Virus record (IMG/VR): IMGVR_UViG_3300020192_000010
Location: 1 to 64,000 of that record
Source of the DNA: a virus
Direction: 5' to 3' (one strand)
DNA length: 64,000 bases
In this document: piece after piece, positions 37,301 through 44,087 of the stretch
How the letters are laid out: every line of letters begins with the position of its first letter
How positions within the stretch are numbered: the first letter of the stretch is position 1
Notes under the pieces: model-generated
Told to the model about the DNA's origin: nothing
Database searches by the model: none
Seen by the model: the letters and a program-made list of their open reading frames with translations, nothing else
Made by a program: the position numbers and the translations under genes

Positions 37301-39159
37301 TCTTGGTTGCCAAAATTTTTATCAGAAGCCGATACTCCGGAAAGTGGCCCGGCTACATAGCGTGGTAGCGCTTGAGAGAAAAACTGCTTGTTCTCATCAA
37401 GTAATTGCGGCGCGTCCTTCTGAGCACCAGTCACGCTGTCGATGTTGATATCAAATGGGGTAACTGGATCTAGTAACGGCCCATGTGAGTTATCAATAGA
37501 TGGAACGAAATTTACCTGGCCCATACTAAAATACTTTGTATTGTCATCAGCAGATACAGATATGCTGTAACCTCTTCCGGCTGCCCACGAGCATTCTGCC
37601 TGACTGATTAGTCCGGCGAAAACGTGAGTACCTGCCTTCTCAGTAACAAACTGATTTCGCATTATAGACCACAGGTAATTAGGAAAATCTTTTCCTACAA
37701 AAATTGATTTCTCAATGTCTGCCGATGCATTGGCCGGACTGAATAAAGTCTTGAATTGCGTTCCGAGATCGTTAACTTGTTTGCTGATATTTTGTAGCGC
37801 TCCGAAACCGGTAAATGAGCTTTGAAGTCCGCCCATGATCTTGGTGTCGTTTTTAGATTTAGAATCCATGTACACATGCACGACGTCCATCGCTTGAATG
37901 ATTGGCCTGTTACAGTAGTGTAACATCATCTTACGACGACAACGGTTTGTTGCTTTAGCGCTCTTCTTTGCTGCCGTGCGAGTATTTGTATCTAGAGAAA
38001 TAAGACTAGTGATGGAATCTAGAATAGTTGAGATAAGGCTTTTCTCATCATCGGTAATGCCATGAATTCCAAGTTCTTCACTTCCAAAATTAGATGATGG
38101 GTCGAATTCTGTTTTCAGATGCCCACTAAGCAAATCGCCTACGTCGCTCAACGATTCAAAATCAAGATTGGACGAGGCGTCGAAATTGATTTCGTAACCT
38201 AGACCGTCTACGACAACCCTTGTTTGTTTTCCAAGGAAGGTATCGGGATTAACGATGAAATTGATCGCATTAGCTCCACGGCGCGCTCGCTTGAGATTAA
38301 GAACACGTTTGTTCTTTTCAATCAATCCTTGAGAGCTTTCTCTGGCAAGCTTTACGAAACTACTTCTATTGAACGGATTTACTGCGTCAGAGATGGCCTG
38401 CTCAATGTCTTTCTCCGTGATTCTCATAAGTCCATATGGATCTTCTAAAGAGAACGTACAGCCGCCGCGGCCCCACTTGATCGAGCTGGTAACGTTGATC
38501 GTCGATACTGTTGTCAGCTCAACTACTCCGGTACCGGTACCAAAAGTCGACTTGAAAAGTCTATTTGGATCTTCCGTCCATGTAGTAAAGAAGCCCGGGC
38601 TACTATATTGAATAAGCTTACGTATCTGTTCCATAGCCTTAGAAAACTTTGTATTAGCTACAAGTTCCTTTAGGATAGGAATTTCCGACGCTGCTTCAAA
38701 CGTATTGAGCATAATTGGAAGCAATCCGTAATCAATGTTTTGCTGAAGCTTAGCAATTGTCTCAAGCTTAGTAAGACGTTCATACATTGCTATTTGATTA
38801 CATTTGTTTTTGAACAAAACAGATGCTGCTCGTAAGAACAGTTTATCTTCCTTGTCCTGGAACTGTGGTTGATTGTGAATCTTTAAAGATGAGAATTCCT
38901 TCTTTTTAATCACAATCGTTACATCGGGTGTTTGGCTCATGACCTGAAACACCTTAGGACTCATAGAATGCTTGGTAAAACCTTCTTCGAAATACCTTCT
39001 CTCTGCACTCTTATCAAATCTATTAGCAAAAGTACCTAACGCTCCGTAACGAACGTTATTACCATCGCCATCGTCACCGTCTAATGTTTTGCCTTTGTTT
39101 CCTGACAAATTAAACTGTTGATCGACGACCTGACCTAGACTGTACAAAAATTCAGACAT
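34321..39159 (-). CDS. Very large baseplate hub-like protein, 1612 aa
   Basis: Placed between the gp53/LysM-region gene and the OB-fold spike gene, where gp27/gpD-like hubs lie. A segment near the C-terminal third (ITGSASIVGNEYMQAGEVIYLEP, then MLWYVESVSHSLTFGTAFTTTLKLTHGHNPGEYIP) matches the gpD/hub pattern in which a tube-like beta domain ends in a conserved GH.P. An earlier HYCNRPIIQAMDVVHVYMDS is similar. Long helical regions (about 740-1080) suggest extra domains. The length is several times that of ordinary hubs. Function is assigned by domain pattern and order, not by certain homology. Confidence 0.65.
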   Translation of the reverse strand: MSEFLYSLGQVVDQQFNLSGNKGKTLDGDDGDGNNVRYGALGTFANRFDKSAERRYFEEGFTKHSMSPKVFQVMSQTPDVTIVIKKKEFSSLKIHNQPQFQDKEDKLFLRAASVLFKNKCNQIAMYERLTKLETIAKLQQNIDYGLLPIMLNTFEAASEIPILKELVANTKFSKAMEQIRKLIQYSSPGFFTTWTEDPNRLFKSTFGTGTGVVELTTVSTINVTSSIKWGRGGCTFSLEDPYGLMRITEKDIEQAISDAVNPFNRSSFVKLARESSQGLIEKNKRVLNLKRARRGANAINFIVNPDTFLGKQTRVVVDGLGYEINFDASSNLDFESLSDVGDLLSGHLKTEFDPSSNFGSEELGIHGITDDEKSLISTILDSITSLISLDTNTRTAAKKSAKATNRCRRKMMLHYCNRPIIQAMDVVHVYMDSKSKNDTKIMGGLQSSFTGFGALQNISKQVNDLGTQFKTLFSPANASADIEKSIFVGKDFPNYLWSIMRNQFVTEKAGTHVFAGLISQAECSWAAGRGYSISVSADDNTKYFSMGQVNFVPSIDNSHGPLLDPVTPFDINIDSVTGAQKDAPQLLDENKQFFSQALPRYVAGPLSGVSASDKNFGNQDSDVGFQLPAGSQPNVVQNIFYPPDGTVYRWKEGIGTLTLSRNTYGNSFNTSIPAQNIVRATTEEAFAGQDLMNVISLLITGDPYNFATFYKTILQDFKQDYFNDPSYFRNLQKDLQKNAKLWGDFQPFKKLILSEESFAQMMQGTLSVVANNSKLDDLLQQRAETFDKVARSSAGFDVDSALRRNSSQIQVQRLTELNGKIAEAQLAIGNAIGSGAKFYQIFGDDISFDVDEFNKSVDGKKALHNPSIRKEMRRKINFLTRRMFYRVKANEDRNLFIVDDTYDKDLDLQAFSKAIGGRFNTFLNEYDNVASQITSLAEKLDLEVFADSQGHIQARPPQFNRVPNSVFLQLMKNKEERGIQIFPQFLQDLYSNQLQGMFKNIAIIENQIRLQAAALSIDSDDKILTDLIIDDDTARKFQFLSDPITGDIADLNIAAAIAAPDASNIAIVETFTVDVNQQAREVRFAFSSAARSTILVNRFSADSVKNPIPIFDSSNSALTSRVETISNNLRRQTSIRPASLSKLFGKPLPTSAGGGASALDVFRITKQIATLISDRQRMVKTASSALTAVRDALRTTVDADKINSSTISKLAFPNLYGQEGVPEILEHMIEDESYDDYGPGSGGRYVVRDGQLLSFNYSETPPEFNSIQVNGLFNGTDGFFKMGEGPEGQELGNGGNAQTTAYAVDYDMWRMYGYRGGNTIKIPSLSDPETQLAPYAVTLLNRARGQIITGSASIVGNEYMQAGEVIYLEPTNMLWYVESVSHSLTFGTAFTTTLKLTHGHNPGEYIPTAFDIVGKILYKNRDVSNNVVIREENAYNEKPIGALAFSQTSFVKDEPIDAIKKDAYGNVNINTLVNLQYALVGILNSSNESAEQPLIEIRFYHYSKGASSVKGVNTNIKQYASFISSLITGGASKTAIVQLFGDNTPPVFPKTSVKLVTVDLSDDDVSQSPSGKAWSFARSLAAEKGSAAEGKALQERLVDGVIDIWLTFESNK

Positions 39160-39180
39160 CGTACCTTACGATATAACGAC

Positions 39181-40122
39181 TCATCTTCGAGAAATACTTT
39201 GTGTAGGGCTTCTTACTACCGCAGGCTTAGCAAGCGTAACGTTTTTATGTTGTAGCTTTTGAACCTCGCCGCGTCGGAATGTAAGAGGTATTCCTCCATC
39301 AATGCTATTGTTGCTTGGGCCATTAATTGCGCTGCGATGCCATGGCATAAAGTTTGTACGGGTTCCGCGACGTTGAGTTACCATAAACACCATGTTATAA
39401 TCGAAACTGCCTATATTATTTGCCGTTTCATTAAACGAAAAGGTCTTAAAGAATCCTCTAAATACCCATCCATCATGGTACAGTTCAACTCCCAACGCCA
39501 TCGAGCCTAGTGAAACTATATTTGTTGGAAGCATGTTTGCTGTAGGAGATGCTGCACCAACTAAAGTGCCCAACGCTCCGCCCAGGAGGTCCCCAGCATC
39601 GCCGATACCGGCAATCGAGGTAGCTACCGAGTCTAGCAAGTCAGAAAGCCCGCTTACTTGATTATTTGCAGCAAGCGAAAGTCCAAGAGCGTCGAAAGCC
39701 AGCTGTTCAGACCTATATACTTCTCGTAAAACGTTAATACCTTCAACGCCAGAGCTTCCTGTGGTTCCGCTGATGGTCATTTGCATCAAGGCCTCGCCCC
39801 AGTACTGTATAACGTATCCACCCTTGGTTAGTTGTTCATGAATAAGCTTACTCTCGCTGTATTGTACGCTTTGGGGATTAACGTACATCTTTACCACGCC
39901 AAATTCAGGCAAAAACCAATGCATCAGTTGACGTTTTTGTTTTGCTCCACGAATATTAGATTGAGTTTTTTGAGAAGGTAATCCTGTACCATCTGCCGAG
40001 GACGATTCAGATACAATGAATCCATCGTCTTCAAATTGACGCTTAAAACGCTGATCAGACAATCCAGAAATACTAGATGCCGCATCTCCAATATCATCTA
40101 TGAAGTCGCTAAATCCGCTCAT
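39181..40122 (-). CDS. Baseplate/tail-tube-interface protein, 313 aa
   Basis: This lies between the tape measure and the large hub gene. The core (LMHWFLPEFGVVKMYVNPQSVQYSESKLIHEQLTKGGYVIQYWGE, then MTISGTTGSSGVEGINVLREVYR) and a later ELYHDGWVFRGFFKTFSFNETANNIGSFDYNMVFMVTQ have the beta pattern of tube-initiator or hub adaptors found after tape-measure genes in large myophages. A Gly/Leu-rich helix about 165-210 may be an amphipathic insert. Assigned by position and fold impression. Confidence 0.6.
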   Translation of the reverse strand: MSGFSDFIDDIGDAASSISGLSDQRFKRQFEDDGFIVSESSSADGTGLPSQKTQSNIRGAKQKRQLMHWFLPEFGVVKMYVNPQSVQYSESKLIHEQLTKGGYVIQYWGEALMQMTISGTTGSSGVEGINVLREVYRSEQLAFDALGLSLAANNQVSGLSDLLDSVATSIAGIGDAGDLLGGALGTLVGAASPTANMLPTNIVSLGSMALGVELYHDGWVFRGFFKTFSFNETANNIGSFDYNMVFMVTQRRGTRTNFMPWHRSAINGPSNNSIDGGIPLTFRRGEVQKLQHKNVTLAKPAVVRSPTQSISRR

Positions 40123-40146
40123 AAATTATATGCCTTTTTATGGTGC

Positions 40147-42327
40147 TTATTGTCGAGCCGGGGAACCAACGCTATTTTGCTGATGTGACGCGGATGCGTC
40201 TGTTGCCGCTGCAACTGTTTTATGGAATGTGCCGATTTCAGAGGTGGTCTTGCAATGCGGGCAATGATTCTCTAGCTTAATAGTTAGATCGGTAGAAGTT
40301 GCGCTTTGCCCTGCTGTTTGTTTACCTGAAGAAGCCTCTTTCGCTGCATTGCTAAGTGCAGTTGTCGGAACAGAGCTACGAGTTTTTGTTTGCGCAATAT
40401 TCTGTTTAACAGCGTCGCGCATAGGTCCTGCTGATGGTGCCTCTTGTCCAGAAAGCTTGAATGCCATGGCCAGGCGAGCTTGTTCTTTAGGATTAGCTCC
40501 CGATGTCTGTTGAGGCGTAGATGGCATCACTCTTCCGCCATGAGGCGCAGGGACTTCGGGCTTTGTTACCACGTCCTTGCCGAACATGTCTTTTTCGCCC
40601 ATATATCCGGTCTTGATTTTACCGAACATACCAGCCAAGTGGAGCAGGACATCGATCGATGCATTTGCCGGGTCTTGATATTTGATATCACTAGAATTGG
40701 CTGTTTCGGCACGGCCTTCTACAGCATTACGTGCCAGTGCGTCTTCTACTGGTGAACCTGGAGCTGAGCCACCAAGTAATCTAATTATATCTGCGAGTTT
40801 ACGATCTTCGTTTGCAGCCATACGCTGCACGTCATTAGCCATCATGCTAACCACGGTCGTCATCCGGCGTTGCACAGAAGCGCCTTTTGTAGTAACTTTA
40901 TAGGTAGCGGCTTTGCCTGTAATTGCCTCTTTAGCATCTTTGGTAAGAGAGCCCTTCTTCATTGCCTCAAAAAACTTGGAAGCCTTATCATCTGTGTCTT
41001 TGTCGTTACCAAGCATACTACCGAACGCGCTGCTTTTTAGATACGAAAGCTGTCTCTGGTATTGGGATGCGGCTTGCGAACTTTCACTGGCCTGATCAAG
41101 CGTTACGACGTTACTTCCAATTTGACGCTGAAGATTCTTCTGCATCATATTCATGACTTCGTCTATCTTACCGTCCTTCACCATCTTATCGATCTTGAAA
41201 GCTCCCTGTAGACCGCTGCCTACGCCGCTACGTTGAGCCAGAAATGCTTTGGTTCCAACGTCGAGGCCTTTGATCGACTCTGCCATCTTATCGAACATTT
41301 GTGTGGCCTGTTGTGGACTGAGTCCGACGTCCTGCAAAGCAGGCACGAACTTACTAAATGCTTTAACAGCGCCATCGGTGTTGTTTGTCAAAAAAGCATA
41401 CGCAGTAGACAATTTATTGATGCTGTTGGTCGTTACGTCCAACGGAATGTGAAGTCCATCAGATGCAGTTGCTATCGTCGATAGATAGTTAATAGCCTCT
41501 TGACCCTTCAGGCCAAGATCCGAATAAGCCTTAGTCATCTCTCCTATTACAACTTTTAGATCTTTTCCTGTTGCTGCCGCTACCTGCGTAACGGCCACTA
41601 ACTCGGTGGCATTGCCTGAGCCTGTACCGACAACCGCATCTAGCGCACCTGGAATCTGACCAAGCTCTTTGACAGCCTGGCTCAGTTTACCAACGCCAAT
41701 ACCGGTAGCTTGCGTCGCGTCCATAATGTTCTTTGTGAACTGGGCCATATTGCCATCGAATTCATCAGACAGCTCACCAGTCTCTTCAAAGACCTGCCCC
41801 AAATTTCCGGTCACAGCTCCTAGAGATATAAATCCACGCTCCATATCCTGAACGCGCTCGGTCGCGGCGAATACTTCTTTAAAGTTGTTAGCAACCATAC
41901 TGGCAGCTTTACCAAGAGGCCCGCCGCTAGTGGCTAGCGATTTGAAAGCCGCTTCTAGCTTGCCTGTAAATTTTCCAAGTTCTCCAAGGCTATCTTGAAT
42001 CGATGCGCTGCCCTGACTAACATCATTTTTGAATGCCAAGAATGAAGCCGAGGCTCCGCCCATTTTGACAGTCAATGCCTCGCCGGTAGCTATCATGTTG
42101 ATGTTTGCTCTAGCAAACAGATTGGTTGTATCGGTCACTCGACCGATCGACGCATTGGTGCCTTCAAGATTTTTTTGTAGCGTAGTAAGTTTTTCTTCTA
42201 CGTTACCGGCACCTTCAGCAAATTCTCGAACACCAACAACCCAGTTCCTGATACTCTCAGTCACATCTTTACCACTAGCTAATAGCAGTTTGATTGGTTC
42301 AATATCTAGTGGATCGCCTTCAGCCAT
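40147..42327 (-). CDS. Tape measure protein
   Basis: This 726-aa, mostly helical, Ala/Gly/Lys/Thr-rich protein sits directly after the frameshifted chaperone and before the hub genes, the conserved place of the tape measure. It has long heptad-like stretches with phage tape-measure wording (for example FTGKLEAAFKSLATSGGPLGKAAS and ATGIGVGKLSQAVKELGQIPGALD). With the rule of about 0.15 nm per residue it would set a tail of roughly 100-110 nm. A CPHC motif near the C-terminus (LENHCPHCKTTSE) could bind zinc and is unusual. The ATG follows the chaperone-extension stop by 23 nt. Confidence 0.85.
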   Translation of the reverse strand: MAEGDPLDIEPIKLLLASGKDVTESIRNWVVGVREFAEGAGNVEEKLTTLQKNLEGTNASIGRVTDTTNLFARANINMIATGEALTVKMGGASASFLAFKNDVSQGSASIQDSLGELGKFTGKLEAAFKSLATSGGPLGKAASMVANNFKEVFAATERVQDMERGFISLGAVTGNLGQVFEETGELSDEFDGNMAQFTKNIMDATQATGIGVGKLSQAVKELGQIPGALDAVVGTGSGNATELVAVTQVAAATGKDLKVVIGEMTKAYSDLGLKGQEAINYLSTIATASDGLHIPLDVTTNSINKLSTAYAFLTNNTDGAVKAFSKFVPALQDVGLSPQQATQMFDKMAESIKGLDVGTKAFLAQRSGVGSGLQGAFKIDKMVKDGKIDEVMNMMQKNLQRQIGSNVVTLDQASESSQAASQYQRQLSYLKSSAFGSMLGNDKDTDDKASKFFEAMKKGSLTKDAKEAITGKAATYKVTTKGASVQRRMTTVVSMMANDVQRMAANEDRKLADIIRLLGGSAPGSPVEDALARNAVEGRAETANSSDIKYQDPANASIDVLLHLAGMFGKIKTGYMGEKDMFGKDVVTKPEVPAPHGGRVMPSTPQQTSGANPKEQARLAMAFKLSGQEAPSAGPMRDAVKQNIAQTKTRSSVPTTALSNAAKEASSGKQTAGQSATSTDLTIKLENHCPHCKTTSEIGTFHKTVAAATDASASHQQNSVGSPARQ

Positions 42328-42350
42328 CTGTCCTCACACGCGCCGGGGCG

Positions 42351-42707
42351 CTATACAGTCACGCGTTTACGTCGTCTACGACGAGGAGCAAGCTCCGCCT
42401 TTTCTTTATCTTTACGACGGTTTTCCTCGATGATTTGCTTGGAAAGTTCTTCGAACTCTTCATCATTAGATACGAAAGTATTAGCCTCGGCCGCAACCAA
42501 CTTTCGAACCATTTCCGGATTCGTGAATGAACCGATGAGATAGCCTAAATTCTTGGCTTCTTCCGCGCGTTCGCGCTTGTCTTCAATCCAATTCTCAAAC
42601 ATTAAAAGTTTTTGGATCGGGTCCAAATTCTCTATCTTTGGATCGTCCCAACCGCAGTTGTAAAGCTGACACAAATGCCAGGTGAACCGGATATCCGATT
42701 CTTTTAC
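42351..42707 (-). CDS. Frameshifted C-terminal extension of the tail assembly chaperone (gpT-like)
   Basis: This frame has no ATG. It is open from before the upstream stop and is entered by a -1 slip at 42710-42716, giving IVKESDIRFTWHLCQLYNCGWDDPKIENL and so on. A TTG at 42674 is the only start-like codon and has no good ribosome-binding site. The extension, about 119 residues, has helical I.DLDPIQKLLMFENWIEDKRE of the gpT type and ends with a basic run. It would recruit the tape measure, as the T domain of lambda gpGT does. The fusion product is about 330 aa. Confidence 0.8.
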   Translation of the reverse strand, partial: VKESDIRFTWHLCQLYNCGWDDPKIENLDPIQKLLMFENWIEDKRERAEEAKNLGYLIGSFTNPEMVRKLVAAEANTFVSNDEEFEELSKQIIEENRRKDKEKAELAPRRRRRKRVTV

Positions 42708-43342
42708 GATTTTTTTACTTCGTCAACTACTTCTTTTACGTCTGCCTCGCTCTTGAGACCGTATTTTTTTACAGCCTCATCATTAAGCGCACCAAATTCA
42801 TCGTAAAGGAAATTAGCTACGTTTTCATCAAGCTCTTCTACATAATTAAGCTTGGCTTCAATGTCGCTTGTACCGAGAACGTAATCTATTTCAACATTAT
42901 CAATCTTATAAATTGATCTGGCTAGTTGTTGACGACGCCCTTCGAAAAGTGTTTCGACACGCGATACCTGTGCCGCTGCAAAGATAGATTCACGGTTTTC
43001 ACGAGCCTTTAGCGTACGAATGGAGAACGTCGTTCCTGCAACCAGAACGTCCTTAGTCATACGCCCTAAACCGGCAAGGAACTCAACTCGTTCTTTTGCC
43101 TCAGGCTGAATAGGAACATGCCCGGAGGCTTTCGCCTGTCGGGCAGCTCGCATACGTGCTTCTTGCTGGGCTTGGGTAAGTTGTGGGGGTCCTGATGGCC
43201 GTTGAGGTTGCGGCTCTTCATCATAACCCTCAGACTCGTCGGGAACTTCGAAAGTTCGCATTCCCTGGCCGGAACCTCCGGTCTCGCCTGAAGTAGCAGT
43301 AAATGTTCTTGAACCGATAGGACTCTTAATTCCTGGTGGCAT
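42704..43342 (-). CDS. Tail assembly chaperone, unshifted product (gpG-like)
   Basis: This 212-aa protein has a disordered Gly/Pro/Gln-rich N-terminus (about 1-75) and a helical domain (about 80-212). It lies between the tail tube and the tape measure, the conserved position of gpG-like chaperones. The last sense codons are GTA AAA AAA TCG before TAA, so the end of the gene carries an A-AAA-AAA slippery heptamer. A good AAGGA ribosome-binding site precedes the ATG. The gene provides the short form; slippage makes the long form. Confidence 0.8.
   Translation of the reverse strand: MPPGIKSPIGSRTFTATSGETGGSGQGMRTFEVPDESEGYDEEPQPQRPSGPPQLTQAQQEARMRAARQAKASGHVPIQPEAKERVEFLAGLGRMTKDVLVAGTTFSIRTLKARENRESIFAAAQVSRVETLFEGRRQQLARSIYKIDNVEIDYVLGTSDIEAKLNYVEELDENVANFLYDEFGALNDEAVKKYGLKSEADVKEVVDEVKKS
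42710..42716 (-). promoter_or_regulatory. Programmed -1 ribosomal frameshift site
   Basis: Seven A residues read as A AAA AAA (X XXY YYZ) in the chaperone frame, two codons before its TAA stop. Slipping back one base joins the 212-aa frame to the downstream frame that lacks an ATG. The same device and gene order are conserved in most long-tailed phages. Confidence 0.82.
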
Positions 43343-43385
43343 ATATTCCTTAATGTATAGAAACGACTATAACTAAGGAGTATAT

Positions 43386-43412
43386 ATCAGCTTAGCTGAT
43401 AGAGTCTATCAG
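43386..43412 (-). other. Two overlapping, mutually exclusive small hairpins between tube and chaperone genes
   Basis: ATCAGC-TTA-GCTGAT (43386-43400) and CTGATAG-AGT-CTATCAG (43396-43412) share the CTGAT segment. The second covers the tail-tube stop codon. They could act as a weak terminator or processing site that reduces chaperone expression relative to tube; this is inference. Confidence 0.35.
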
Positions 43413-44068
43413 AATGGTTTTGCGCCGCCTGTAAAGGCGTTGATAAGTCCTGGTGCATCAAGGGAACCACGACGTCCACCGCGATCTGCTTCAAGTTCGA
43501 TTGCATCCTGGAACCCTGCGATACCGCGAGTGCCACCACGAGCAATGTTCTTGTTACCACCAGCAAAGAAGCTGGCAATCGTTTCTGCTTGAAACGTCAT
43601 CTGATCCTGAACGACGAACTCGCTTGCTTGATATGTATAGTTAATATTTCCAATCCATACATTTCGAAGAACAGTTACGATAGTCGCCGGGTCATTTGAA
43701 GGATCGGCAGATAGTGATGGTGCATTCTGTACGTCGATGATTTCGATGTCGAACGGATAGCGTTGGGCATGAACGTGAGTGAACCCACGGCTAAATGCTT
43801 CTGCCATGCGAAGTCGATCGAACCTGACTCGTGTACAGGTTCCGGTAATGTTCGTTGAGCTCTTCGGGACGGAGTCTATATGACCGTCAGTTCCGACTTC
43901 ATCGACCATGTGGATGCCGCGCTCTTCAGTGATCTGAATAGACTGAATTGCACCGATCGTTTCGGTACCAACTTTGATAATAATGTTAGTTGATAGCGAC
44001 GTCTTGGTAATATTTTTACCATTTCCGTCGTATAACTGAGACCCTGTTTGTGGATATTTGCCAGCCAT
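43409..44068 (-). CDS. Tail tube protein
   Basis: This 219-aa protein lies directly downstream of the sheath gene, as in most myophages. It is beta-rich (NIIIKVGTETIGAIQSIQITEERGI, then ITGTCTRVRFDRLRMAEAF and WIGNINYTYQASEFVVQDQMTFQAETI), matching the tube-protein beta-barrel pattern with its central helix. It would polymerise around the tape measure inside the sheath. GGGAG is the ribosome-binding site. Two small hairpins separate it from the chaperone gene. Confidence 0.82.
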   Translation of the reverse strand: MAGKYPQTGSQLYDGNGKNITKTSLSTNIIIKVGTETIGAIQSIQITEERGIHMVDEVGTDGHIDSVPKSSTNITGTCTRVRFDRLRMAEAFSRGFTHVHAQRYPFDIEIIDVQNAPSLSADPSNDPATIVTVLRNVWIGNINYTYQASEFVVQDQMTFQAETIASFFAGGNKNIARGGTRGIAGFQDAIELEADRGGRRGSLDAPGLINAFTGGAKPF

Positions 44069-44087
44069 AGAATAACTCCCTCAAAAA

